Assembly: GCA_905397405.1 (NCBI GenBank)
Contig: CAJPVJ010000113.1
Coordinates: 1 to 39,321, forward strand
Reading direction: 5' to 3'
Source of the DNA: Oppiella nova
Taxonomy: Eukaryota; Arthropoda; Arachnida; Sarcoptiformes; Oppiidae
Length of the DNA stretch: 39,321 nt
Shown: one piece after another, positions 1 through 12,600 of the stretch
Numbering within the stretch: the first letter of the stretch is position 1
Layout: each line of letters begins with the position of its first letter
Notes under the pieces: generated by a model
Told to the model about the DNA's origin: nothing
What the model saw: the letters and a program-made list of their open reading frames with translations, nothing else
Database searches by the model: none
Program-made: the position numbers and the translations under genes

Positions 1-662
1 ATTGGGACCGCACTGCTGTGAAGTATTTTTGATGAATATGGGTTCTGGATAAATGTAATGTCTCTTGATATAATTGCACGTCTGATCACTGTCACACTGA
101 TTGATCATGGTGGTGTTGTAAAACTCTTGTCTTCTATATATCTCTTCATCGGAAGGGATCCTATCATAATAGGTATCAATAATGGCAACATCGCGTGGAA
201 CTGGACATACAGTCTCACATGGGTTGATACTGGCCTCATAATTACAATACGGACCCAAACACTGAATCAATGAATAATTGCTTTATAGTATACAATATAA
301 TAATTAAGGCATATCCATAATTACTTTTTTGGGCACATCGGTTCCGGATTTATCAAATATCTTGGGATATGTTGTCTTACATAATGTATATCTGTATTCA
401 TCGGATATATATTGATAGCTTTGGCTTACTTTATAATCCAAATTATAACAAAACAAAAATAGATTTATTAGAAAATTTAGTTTAAATATAGTTTAAATAT
501 ACAATAATGTGAAATACCGTCGAAATCAATATATGGACATTTGTTATCAAAAGACAAGCCGTTGGACACAGATTTACAAATGCATTGATTGATGACAATT
601 AAGCATAGAATTAGTAAGTGATTCCCGGGAATCACAAACCAAACCCCTTTCATTTTGCACAT
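1..662 (-). CDS. Secreted cysteine-rich protein, 5' part (3' end outside window)
   Basis: I reconstructed three exons: 518-662 (start codon, phase 1 end), 325-428 and <1-261, joined by 89-nt and 63-nt GT-AG introns, all in one open frame. The start is ATG at 660-662, or the second ATG at 651-653 (residue 4). The N-terminus is a typical signal peptide with a hydrophobic core (LLILCLIVI), so the product is likely secreted. The mature part is rich in cysteines, with motifs such as LGPYCNYEA, CETVCPVP, QCDSDQTC and QQCGPN, and has possible N-glycosylation sites (NTT, NTS). Exon 3 stays open to base 1, so the gene continues beyond the window. I do not recognise the family; disulfide-rich extracellular proteins of many kinds would look like this. 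Exon structure is well supported by phase agreement and intron consensus; function is unknown. Confidence 0.72.
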
Positions 663-3145
663 TAAAGTGTTTGAAAATATTTATTAAGTATTAAGAGATT
701 CGCGTAAAGAATATTAATTAATTTGAAATCAAGTCATAATCAAGAGTAAAAAATCAAAAACTGATTGAACTTTACTTCTATTAAATCGCGTCATTAGTAT
801 CAAGTGTTTGGAAATATTATTTTAAATAATAATAATGTGATTACTATTAAATCATTAACAAGATTACTGAATTATCTAAAGTGCCTTTCAATTATGATTT
901 CTATGAGAAAGCAAAATTACTTGTTATCAAATAAATTAATTAAATATATTATCTTTGTATTTTTATTCATATTATAATAATAATATTTCTTTAATAAGTG
1001 GAATTTTAAAATAAAATAATTATAAAATATTATTGAAATATTATATTTTTTATTTGATTAAATAATTGTGAAGTTGTCACATGAAATCACTTATGTTTAC
1101 AGTAAATATGAACACATTATTTTTAGTTTATGTCCGACGATATCAAGAAATATTTTAAGTGATGCCTTGAATATATTGAAAATTGGCAGTTAATCTCCAG
1201 GATATATATGTTTCTCCAAACAGTTATAAGGATCGACTTAAAAAGGAAACCGACTTTTGCCACAATTCTTATATCTTATAAGATTTGACAACACTTTGGT
1301 TCACATGACAATCCATTATATGACTCCCACTTCTTTTTCAGCTAATATTTTAGTCAAACTACACCTCATGTACTGTAAGTATAAATGACAGAATCTATAA
1401 GAAAATTTGACATTTTAATTTTGCATTTAATCTTATAATTAATAAATGATATGAAAGATTTAATTCAAATAAATAAGATTTTAGAAATTAATTATAATTT
1501 TAGTAGTACTTTTTATTAATACTAATATTATATTACACAGTAAAATGTCGGCATAATCAACACATGGTGTAGTTATAAATTATAACATAATCAACAACAA
1601 CAACATAAATTTTATAATTGAAATAGTTTTTAAATTATGACTATCAATAGACTATTTTAAATAAAAAACAATTAAAATTAAACAATTTATAGACAACAAA
1701 AAAAACAAATGTAGACAACATTTAGGAAACCTTAGAAAAAGTGTTATCTCTAAACCTTAACCTTTAAAAAGTCGATTACTTAAAGACTTAATCTCTGGTT
1801 TGACTTCAATAAAAAGTCAACATTTATTATACAATAAAATCTAATCTACTTTTATGTATTGTCTAATCGGCAAACAATATAGAGTAATATAAAATTTATT
1901 GTTTGAAGTAATGAAGAATTCTGTATATTCTTAAGAAATGATCTAAAATAACATGAAATGCTCAACAAGTGGTAAAGTACTTGATGTATGACTTATTGAT
2001 TTAATTAATATTAAAATTCTTCTCTAAATCTAACGGTCTGGTTATGTAAACAATTAAGAAAAACATGTATAAACATTTGTTATGAATTCGCAATGCTATT
2101 GTATTTAGATAAGTATTATTTATGTATTTATGTATTTGTTATTTCCATTTATAACATATTAATGAATACAATTTCAATTAAGCTTATTTTTATAAAGCTT
2201 CCATTTAAGTATCTTTTATTTAAATGGACCAAGAGCACACTTCCAATAAAATAAAATAATGTTATATATTTTACAGGTACTGTATATGAATATCCAGCGA
2301 TACAATAATTCTTATTCTATATGATTTCACTTACAGTATATTGAAAAGTATTCATAATATTTGAAAATATTTGCTTAGACGAATGGATTGAATAACTAGA
2401 CCAGCTTACTAAACAGTTTTAAACATATGTTTGCAATAATGAATCCAATTGAGGCTAGTCTGTAACATAATTTAATGTATGTATATTTATTAAACGCATA
2501 ACAATAATAATTGTAAACATCTATTACATATTTTTGACATAAATATCAACATTACATATAATTATAATTAATAATAATACGCGTGAACAATAAAACAATA
2601 TGTTTATGTAAGAAAGTGGGGGTATGTAAGTATTGTAAAACCCTCAACGTTATGTATCTCTAATAATATTGATTGACCAGTATCACTAGTTGTCATGTTT
2701 ATCATATGTATTTTAAAATATCCATAAAATTATTATTGATATTTATATTAAAATTAAGATTATTTAAATAAACTAAGTTTTATATTCATATAATTTTTCT
2801 TGTTATTATATAACACTTATAACAGGATTTCAGGATATTTATTAATAATAAATTAATTTATTAAAAAATCAACTATAAAATTAAAATATGAAATATAAAT
2901 AAACAACAAGAACACACAGTTTAATTAATCAATCACTCTTGAACAAAAAACAGACCATTATTACTACAGTAAAACACATAAAAGTAACACTGTATTTTCA
3001 AAAATATTCCATATATAATATAAAACATTCATTTATTAGTTAAAACTAATTGTTTATATAATTGCACTCTTATTTATTATAATTTAAATGTAAAAATATA
3101 AATAAATATTAGTATATTTGAGCAAAATATGGCAATAAAGTGAGT
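663..3145. other. AT-rich intergenic region
   Basis: This stretch separates two minus-strand genes. It should hold the promoter of the left gene and the 3' end of the proline-rich gene. I see no convincing exon on either strand; it is A/T homopolymer-rich with stops in all frames. A minus-strand AATAAA-like signal (TTTATT on the plus strand, about 3070-3077) lies roughly 70 bases past the stop of the proline-rich gene and could be its poly(A) signal. Confidence 0.5.
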
Positions 3146-4286
3146 TTAATGTGAAACTCTTCCCAAAACAAAGTGAGTGTCTTTGTTGCCCGGAATTGAA
3201 TATCTCTCGACATTCATGGGTTGTGCGGCACCGGTATTACCACCACTGCCTCCATTGTTGCCATCTTTGTTCATATCGTAAGCATATTTATTGACGTCAT
3301 GTCTTAAGACAATGTATTCCTCGTCATTCTCTTGGGTCTTGTCTTTATTGGGATCCGATTGTGTGCGATATATCTGATCGAAGTCCGGAATCTTTGACTT
3401 ATAATTAGCAACTTTTTCTGAATATTGAATGAAAATTTTAAAATAAACATTAAATTCATTTAAAGTGTTATTCAAATTCATACCAATTTTTCCGGAATTG
3501 TCTCCGAAGTCGACGACAATCTCTCCGGAATCGAAGTTAAGACTAAGGGGTCTGACGTGTGGAGCCATTATGAAACTCACATTCAGTTTGTCGATGTTAG
3601 GGGTTTGACCATCGCTTAGACGCACGGTATCTAAATTATAATGTCTGCGCTGATCACCATTGCGTGTGTTGTGGTCTATGCCCCAGTTGTCGGCCACCTG
3701 AAGGGGAGGGGGTATCATAACAGGTGTTGGACGAGGTTGTGGTGGAGGGGGTGGTAACCCTATAGGTGATTGAGTTGATGGGATGATAGGCTTCCACTGG
3801 TTGGGCGGTTGAATGGGCGCTGGGTTTGGATTACTTGGATAAGTGTTGCGATAATTAGTGATACCATTGCTCGATAAGAATCGATCGAGAAGTGGGAATT
3901 CAGAGCCACCGGAGCTCTTAGGTGCGGGCGGGTAGGGCCAGGCCACCGGTGCTTCCAAAGCTATAGGACCCGCAACTGGTTCCTGATGGACCACTGGGGG
4001 CTGGCGTATAGGTGTGGGTTCAGTGTATATGTATCGGTTGTCATCTTTTGGTTGATTATTAGTGTTTTGAGTGCTTTGTTTGGTTAGACTCGATAGGAAG
4101 CGCTCCAGTATTTGGTCGGGATTTGAGTCCTGAGTGGTCGCACCTTCCGCCCGATTAACCCATAAAATGATTGTCACATAAATCACAGCCCAAACTGTGT
4201 ACTGAAAATCACAATAAGTATTATAATTATTAATATAATGCTAGGAATGATATTAATTATGAAATATTAGTCATTACTTGAAACAT
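3146..4286 (-). CDS. Secreted proline-rich protein of unknown function
   Basis: Coding exons are 4278-4286 (only Met-Phe-Gln), 3484-4201 and 3146-3417. The first intron (4202-4277) is 76 nt, GTAATG to TTTTCAG. The tiny first exon restores a signal peptide: MFQ then a hydrophobic stretch (YTVWAVIYVTIILWV), with likely cleavage after the Ala-Glu-Gly region. The second intron (3418-3483) is 66 nt, GTATGA to ATTCAG, has no stop and keeps frame, so it also reads as protein if retained; it is far more A/T-rich than its flanks. The spliced protein would be about 332 residues (354 if retained). It contains two ERFLSS/DRFLSS-type repeats, a proline-rich centre (GLPPPPPQPRP, MIPPP), a more ordered part with SLNFDSGEIVVDFGD, and a Gly/Asn-rich spacer near the C-terminus. 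No cysteines are visible in the mature part. An extracellular matrix or cuticle-associated role is possible but not shown. Confidence 0.75.
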
Positions 4287-4668
4287 TTTAGGCAAATATT
4301 CTGCGGAAAAATTTAATGAATTTGATTTGATTTAAAGGTTTGACACAAACATGAAGTGAAAATATGCGAAGAGAATGAAAGTGTGAATTGATTTATAAAT
4401 TTTAATAGTAAAATATTTGCATTTCATTGGGCAGTAAAACAACTTTTGAAATTGGACTCAAACATTTCTTATCAAAATGTGAGATCAAACAAATTAAGGA
4501 AATGAAAGTGAAACGAAAAACAATATTCAGTTAATAAAGAAAAATTAGCAAAAAGTATTTATCGATTGAGGAAAAGACTTCATATGTAATAAGTAGTGAT
4601 GTATTGAACACAGAAATAGTGGTCATTATTTACAAGACATCAAGACATGTCTCTTAATGATAAGGATT

Positions 4669-5014
4669 TTAATTATATGGCTGTTAATCTGACTTTTAAT
4701 GGATTACATATACTCTGTCATCAAATCTATATTTTATAGACCTGTTTGAACACAAACAAAAACACATCATAAACTAATTATTAGATTAGTCCAGACAGTA
4801 ATTAGATTGGAAATGATTCTTGATTGGAAAATTTCATGTCTTTCAAAACATTTTCACAATTAAATCTCTCTCTCTCTCTCTCTCTCAAACTAAAAATTAT
4901 AATTTAAAAATATGCTTTTAAACCCAATTTTAAAGATATAATAATATATCGTATATCAGATATACTATATCTGCATGATTAATTATATGCCTGTTAATCT
5001 GACTTTTAATGGAT
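4669..5014. repeat. Direct repeat, 36 bp, 310-bp period
   Basis: Bases 4669-4704 and 4979-5014 are the same 36-mer apart from one G/C difference (ATATGG versus ATATGC). The intervening sequence is unrelated. It could be a relic of a short dispersed repeat. Confidence 0.7.
4866..4886. repeat. (CT)n microsatellite
   Basis: A 21-base perfect alternating CT run in the intergenic region upstream of synaptotagmin. Such GAGA-type runs can bind GAGA-like factors in arthropods, but nothing here shows that. Confidence 0.9.
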
Positions 5015-6159
5015 AGTCAGATTGCAGGAATTCAAACAAAACTCATACAAAAATAACAATGATATAATTTAATAAACATTAAAGTTAATATGGGTTTCAT
5101 TTGACATTAAAATTATTTTATTTTTCAAGTAACAGCAGATAACTTAAATGGCATAATGATCTTTATACCAATATTTTTATTTATAATATAAGTTATATTA
5201 TATAACAATACTTATTACTTCGTAATAAATGTAACTTGGATTTCATGTTTAAGTTGAATTAGAAATATTTATATAAGTTTTTTAATAACCTATTTTAGTG
5301 ATAATTAATTAAAAATAACATATGATTTAATAATGTATTTGTTGTATAATATTTTCAGGAAGAGAGCACACATTGTGAAGGAATCTAAATATGATTTAAT
5401 AATTATTAATAATTCATGCCTGTGGCTCCATATGAAATAAACATTTGTTTTTCAATTAAACAAACAAATGCCCCCAAATATGTACTCTTTATAAGTTAAG
5501 CAATTAATTAATATTCGGTCGATAAACTCATTTTTATTATATTTGCTATTAATTTATATACTCTTGTTGTATTATTTTAATACGTGTTTAAGTGCTGCAT
5601 AATTTATTTAAAGCTTTAATAAATCGTCAATATTTAAAAATTATAATTTAAATAATACAGTAAAAAAGTTTAGATCTATGTATAGTACATAAAAAGACTA
5701 TAGGGATGTGTGAAATGCAAAATCTACACTATTTTCACTGAAAATTTTGTTATTCAATTCATTTTAATTGTTTATAAGTGTTGTAAACACAAATGAAACA
5801 GCATTATTTATTGATGTAACTTTTCATAACGTTATTAAAATAATGATTCAACTGGAAAATTACATTAAAAAATATTGCAGTATATTTAATATTCTTTTAA
5901 TCTTAAAGAATTCGAGTTAATACAAGTAAATACAAGAATATGTCAAATATCGCAACAAAATCAGTGAATATTGAGATATTAATAGTACAAAAATAGTGGA
6001 TATAATTGAAAATCAATTGAGAAAGTATAATGTAGAAAAGTATGTTATCATATTTTGTTCACTCATTTGACTTATTGAATGGAAAGTAATAAAAACGTGA
6101 ATAACTTGATCCGAGATGAGCGCAAACTCTTGCATAAGGAATAATACTCTAGTTATTAG

Positions 6160-6661
6160 AGTGAAGAGCATTTTGGGCACAAAAATACAGTATTCAGTGA
6201 AATACAGTGTTGTGTGTTATGGCAAAAGGTTTGGCCGTTTTAAGCGCTGTTAGCACGGGGTGTCCGTTGCTAAGGTAGATCAATACTGGCACGTCATAAC
6301 ACATACACACACACGCAGCACATCCTAACCATAGCGCAGGCAGTTCTCACTCATACATACATGACATCAGTGCTCAGACATGAAAGATAAGGCCAGTTCA
6401 GGCATTTTGGATACCATTCTTTGATTTTGTTCCCATATTTTTGCCACAATTTGTCCGATAAGCGCAAGATATCGATGTATTGGTGGTCACAACACTCTCT
6501 TTAATCCAAATGTAAATCCAATTGATTATCTCTTTTCGAAATTCCTATCATTTGTGACAATTGTGTCGATTCCGTGACAGATCTGTGACACCGTTTGGCG
6601 CATTCGTGTGATTGTCTGATTGTGGGTCACATCACACCCGTGACCACAAACAGTGGTCCAA
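6160..6661 (+). promoter_or_regulatory. Putative promoter and 5' UTR of synaptotagmin 1
   Basis: Base composition rises clearly from the surrounding A/T-rich DNA about 500 bases before the start codon, with CG dinucleotides, a CA repeat near 6301-6316 and several initiator-like TCAGT strings (for example near 6366). An in-frame stop (TGA at 6641-6643) lies upstream of the ATG, so the reading frame does not extend further 5' within this exon. No clear TATA box was found. The transcription start is not resolved. Confidence 0.4.
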
Positions 6662-9600
6662 ATGCCGCCGTATTTAACACAACCGCACTTCTCCAACAGC
6701 CTTCTCATCAAACGGCTGCTGACGGCGCCCATCAGTGCGGCCGAAGCTCAGGGCCAGGCCATCGCCGATAGGGATGAGACGGTCACCGCCAACAGTATTA
6801 GTTCGACGATCGCCGGCACCATTGCCTCCACGCTGTCCACAACGACTACAGCGGCGCCGGTGGTCACGGAAGGCATGATCGTCAGGATGGAGAAGTCGGG
6901 CGAGAAGATCATGGAAGCCGTGGCCGAGAAGACACACATTCCCTTTTGGGGCGTCTTTTTCATATTCCTGGTCATCGTTGGCGTCTTTCTCGTCGTCTTC
7001 TACTGCTTCCTACAGCGCTGGTGGAGAAAGTTTAGGGGCAAAGAGGGAAAGGGGTTTATGGGCGGCAAAGTTGACCTCAGGTCCGTACAACTCCTGGGAC
7101 AGGCCTATAAGGAAAAGGTTGGTTCATATTTCAGTCATTAGTTTCTTGTTTTAGAGGCATTCAAAGAGGGAATGTCAGTGTAGTGACTATACATCTGAGA
7201 GCAAACACTTGTTAATTAACTTTGAAATGAAAAATATTTTTTCAATTCTTTGGTTAACTTATATTTTTTTCCTGTAATGTCAATACAAAATATAAAGTAA
7301 TAACTCCCGTAATAAGTAGTTAAACAAACAGTACTTGAGTTTACTTGAATTTGACTCAACTATCAAAATATAGATTTTTGTTCATTTATTTAATCATTTT
7401 AGGCGAATAAATATTAATATAAAAATAACTACTTTTACTCATAATTTTATTTCTCTCTAATTCAAACACATTGAACGCCAATATGTTTAATGATTTGTTT
7501 GTTAATCCAATGAATGCCATGAATACAGCATTTATAATTAATGGCAAACATATAATCAGTATTTTTGAAAACTAAATTATTTATGTAAAATTAAATTATA
7601 GTAAATACACATAACAGATGCGACAAAATTAAACGTTTAATCAAATTTATAAACAATACATAATAGAAACCATAACTATGGCTGTGAATCAAAACCTTGA
7701 TATTAGTTAAGTTAGCGATGATTAACAAAATATTAGACCGGCTTTGATGTGATGGATAACATTGAATCCAAATTATGATAACATTGAGCCATAATTGTGT
7801 CAAAAAATATGTTTTCAGACAAATACTTACAAAAGGACTATAAGTAAAATAAGCATCGATATTGAATTACATTGAGATTACATAACATTCATATATTATT
7901 TACAAAAACGAAATTTCTGTTATTTAATTAAAAGAATTTAATTAATACGAGATTTTTTTAAAGATTATACCAAATATCAGTCATAATAAATGCATTTGAT
8001 ATTATAATTACATAATTTATTATGATTTATATTCAAATCATAAATAACAAGATGCTATATATCATAAGTACAACATTTTTAATAATAATTTTATTACATA
8101 AGGATTAGTATTGATTTATGTATTGATAAAAGATTAGAGAATATGAATACAAATATGTTTGATAACCGTTAGGTTCAGCCGGATATGGAGGAACTGGCGG
8201 CTAATATGGAGGACAACGAGAACGACAAGGAGTCCAACAAAGAAGAGGTCAAATTAGGCAGACTTCAGTTCAAGATAGACTATGATTTCAACCAGGCTAA
8301 TGTGAGTGCACATACTTATACAGTACTGTATTATTATTATTACAATTATAATAATTCATCAATATTATATGTTATAAATAAATTTTCTTGTGAGTTGTAC
8401 TTTTTATTCAAATTATGTTATCAATGATTAGGGTATGAGCTATGAATATAAATTACAAATACTTAAAGTATGGCATCTAAACAGTAATCTACATAAATTA
8501 ATTAATACGAGATTTTTTTAAAGATTATACCAAATATCAGTCATAATAAATGCATTTGATATTATAATTACATAATTTATTATGATTTATATTCAAATCA
8601 TAAATAACAAGATGCTATATATCACAAGTACAACATTTTTAATAATAATTTTATTACATAAGGATTAATATTGATTTATGTATTGATAAAAGATTAGAGA
8701 ATGTGAATACAAATATGTTTGATAACCGTTAGGTTCAGCCGGATATGGAGGAACTGGCGGCTAATATGGAGGACAACGAGAACGACAAGGAGTCCACCAA
8801 AGAAGAGGTCAAATTAGGCAGACTTCAGTTCAAGATAGACTATGATTTCAACCAGGCTAATGTGAGTGCACATACTTATACAGTACTATATTATTATTAC
8901 AATTATAATAATTCATCAATATTATGTGTTATAAATAAATTTTCTTGTGAGTTGTACTTTTTATTCAAATTATGTTATCAATGATTAGGGTATGAGCTAT
9001 GAATATAAATTACAAATACTTAAAGTATGGCATCTAAACAGTAATCTACATAATNATAAATTACAAATACTTAAAGTATGGCATCTAAACAGTAATCTAC
9101 ATAATATTTTGCAAAATAAGTATATTCTGTACTCAAAGTGCATACTTTACTGTACCCAATTTATTTCAGGTACAGTACAGAACAGTCATTATTATTGCAA
9201 TATTTAGAATATAAAACAATGTTTTATTTTTAGTTTATTATAGAATCCTTACAAAATAGCAAAAAATACTTAACTTATGATAATATGAAAAAATCAATGA
9301 CAATGTATGATAATTATTTCTGGAAAATTATGTATGCATTGAATATAAAATATTTGTTATATATTGTGTTTTTTCATATAATTTTAAGTATGTTGATATT
9401 ATATCTATTACTATTTTACGAAAATTTTTAATAAAATAAGCCAATTAAAAAAATTAAGAAAGTTACTTTTTGATAAGACTTCAAATGAGAAAAAACATAT
9501 TATTATTATATAATATTTTAATACCAGTATAGACACTAATTACTAAATTAATTAAATGATTTTATTCATGGCACAATAGACAATTTTTGACTTACATTAG

Positions 9601-12600
9601 TATTATTAATACCAATTAGTAACCTAAGAAAAAATATTTCCAATTTCTCATTTTATAAAATTTCAGATACTTCTCATGGTGTAATTTTATGAAATGACAT
9701 TCATGTGTTTTTATGAAATTAATTTCTATTCCGAAAAGATAATATTATTCTTATCGGTCATAATATCAAGAATTTTAATTTAACTAATTATTTTTAATTA
9801 GATTATTAGTTCTACTTTTATTAGAATATTTATTTATTAATCATAAGTGTACTGTACTATATTACAGTATTACAAACTTGAAACATTTAATTGTTTTATT
9901 ATGTTTTTAGTCAGAATTTAAAGTAGTATCTGAATATTTTCCTTCAAGTTTACTTTAAAACATTGTTCATTCAAATAATGATAGAAATAATATTATATAA
10001 TATTAATTGTAATGCTGACAATTACTGAATAGATTTACTAAAAGCAAACCTTTAATGAGAAAATTTAAACTTCAAGTTTACTTTAAAACATTGTTCATTC
10101 AAATAATGATAGAAATAATATTATATAATATTAATTGTAATGCTGACAATTACTGAATAGATTTACTAAAAGCAAACCTTTAATGAGAAAATTTAATAAT
10201 TTTTGACATTTATTGGCAGTTAATGCAAATGTATGTGATATATTACAGTGGGAATAATAGTGATGTTCAGCTCAATACAATTGTATATAGACATAATAAC
10301 GTAGCATTTAATGTTAATTTGAATGCATGCCTAGTGCCAGAAAAATAAAAATAAATTTGACTTTAAATCAAATCAAATACAATTTTATTGTTTTGTTTAA
10401 TTTTGTTGACAAAACATTTAAATTAGCGTTTTGTACGAAAACATGTTTGAGTGAAGTATTTAATTAAGTATTAAATTACTTGATCAGACTTAACATTACG
10501 ACGTGTCCTATAAAACGGTAATTTTGAGTTCAACTTCTCTTTTCTTTATTTGACAACAGCCTTAAGAATAGATGCAATTTTGTTGCCTTAAAAGCCTATT
10601 AACACGTAAAACCATTTCCAAATTTCATACACTTCCCGACCATTTTCTCACAATAAATGCTGAGTTTATATTGATTTTTAAAATACTATATTTTTGTTTA
10701 TAACGTATAGTAATAAATTTTTAGTAATAATATTCCACAAAATTAAGATATTAAAATAATTTAATTTTTTAAAAGAAACCAAAAAATTGGCATAACATAT
10801 AAAACTATTGATAAATTTACTATTATAGACTGACCCCTTTTTTATTGAATAATATGTAAGATTTCAATCAAGACTTTCATTTCGATATCTATTTTGGAAA
10901 TAAAAGGTTTTTGTTACAGAGTTGTATACACGCACTCAAATACATACAGAATTATTATGTATTACGATTGAGTATAGTGCCTAAACATTGAAGTATATGT
11001 GAAATGCACAGGTATAATCATGTAACGGTGCTTGCATTCCACACCCACACACATATGTATGAATTGAATGACTACTTTAATTCAATGTAGTCTTCACTCT
11101 ATTGGCAGTCATTCGCATTGATTTTGTCTCAAAAGATGATTTTGATGTGATGTCTGGTATTTGCTTACAACTCATGAATGCCCGTAAAAAGGGGACGGGA
11201 GGGGTAGACTCAGTAATGTAGTCCATAATCGGATGAACTAATATATTTATATTTTAAAGAAACAAATTATTCATAGAATTATTTAAAACATTAGATATAA
11301 TCATATTTAAAATGCTAGTCTACTAGTCTGTGTGGGCACTACTTATAAAATTCAAGTTCAATATTTAATATTCTGCAATAAATTATAATTAAAATATTGA
11401 ATATATCTTAATTTTTAAATTAAATTAAATTTTATGCTCAAACTCCCACTGAATTGTAGTGTAGACTGTATTGTTGAATATTAAAATAAGACAATTATAA
11501 CAAATTTTCTTATATTCTACTATAACTTCTCAATCATAATTTTTAAATTAAATTAAATTTTATGCTCAAACTCCCACTGAATTGTAGTGTAGACTGTATT
11601 GTTGAATATTAAAATAAGACAATTATAACAAATTTTCTTATATTCTACTATAACTTCTCAATTTAATGGTTTCACTTACATCCCAAAGGAATCCTAATGT
11701 GTTTAAAAGGTTTCACTCGATTTGTAATTGTATCTAGCAGTTTTACTCAAACAAAGGCAACTATTTGAGTGCAAAACCTTATCTTAAAGAATCCTTTAAA
11801 ATGTTTTTGTGCAAAAATTTTCATTATATGTAGTCAATTAAGTCTAATTTAATAACATATTGATGAGTTCATAGAAATGTTTAAATATCTTAGCAACGGA
11901 ATCAGAGATTATGTCATAAATTAAATGATTAAATATATCATACGATTTGTCATCTTATATTAAATAATTTATTTCTTTACTTTCATATAACATTTGCATT
12001 TTATTTAAATATTAAGATATATTATAACAAAATATATTGTTAGATCAATATTTAATTGAGCCCTCATTGAGTCAATTAAAGGTTTTTTGGTATAGCCTTT
12101 AAATATGTAGTAAACAAATGAGGGCATACATAATATTTATGGACTAATTAGCAATTACTTGATTACAAACAAAAAATATCTGGATCTATTTTAATTACTT
12201 AATTTGAATTTTAATATCTTTTTTATGAATATATTATATAATTTGCATACATATATTGCTATTTAGAACAGGAATTTTTAAATATTAATATAATAAACAA
12301 TAATATATTATTTATAATAATTGATTTTGCAAGTTATAATAGATTTTGTGTATTTTGATTATTAATATAAATAATAGAATTGACTGAAAGATATTGAATT
12401 TTTTATAAACTTAAAATAGAAATTTTGAATATTTGAAACATATTAAATATATATATACGGTAATTGGGTTTTGAAAAATATTCTGAAATTCGTTTAAACA
12501 TTTTCATGTCTCCGTAAACTTATATTGCCTAATACTGTATATATTTTATACTCTAAAACTTAAAAGCATATTTCGAAACAAGGATTTATGAAAAATTTTA

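Larger units (their letters stand above)
4287..6160. other. Intergenic region between divergent genes
   Basis: This lies between the minus-strand proline-rich gene and plus-strand synaptotagmin, so it should hold both promoters. No exon is convincing. It contains a 21-base CT microsatellite (4866-4886) and a direct repeat (4669-4704 and 4979-5014). Confidence 0.5.
7938..9054 (+). repeat. 560-bp near-identical tandem duplication containing Syt1 exon 2
   Basis: Unit 1 is about 7938-8497 and unit 2 about 8498-9054, offset 560 bases at their starts. Differences are few: scattered single bases (for example A/C in exon 2, changing Asn to Thr) and one 3-base deletion in a TTA repeat just after the exon. 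The units include the splice acceptor, the exon, the donor and the downstream intron. The far end lies directly against a single-N assembly joint. It is either a recent real exon duplication or two haplotypes placed in tandem by the assembler. Confidence 0.9.

Noticed and set aside
6526-6975. Minus-strand open frames over synaptotagmin exon 1
   Set aside because: They are antisense shadows of the GC-rich first exon, whose plus-strand frame is confirmed by the membrane span and the splice phase into exon 2.
8992-9207. Plus-strand frame spanning the N at 9055
   Set aside because: It reads through an assembly joint and a duplicated 50-mer, giving the same peptide twice; no coding evidence.
9942-10196. 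Minisatellite or regulatory tandem repeat
   Set aside because: Exactly two units, with the same 128-bp period as three unrelated duplications, point to assembly overlap rather than a biological repeat.
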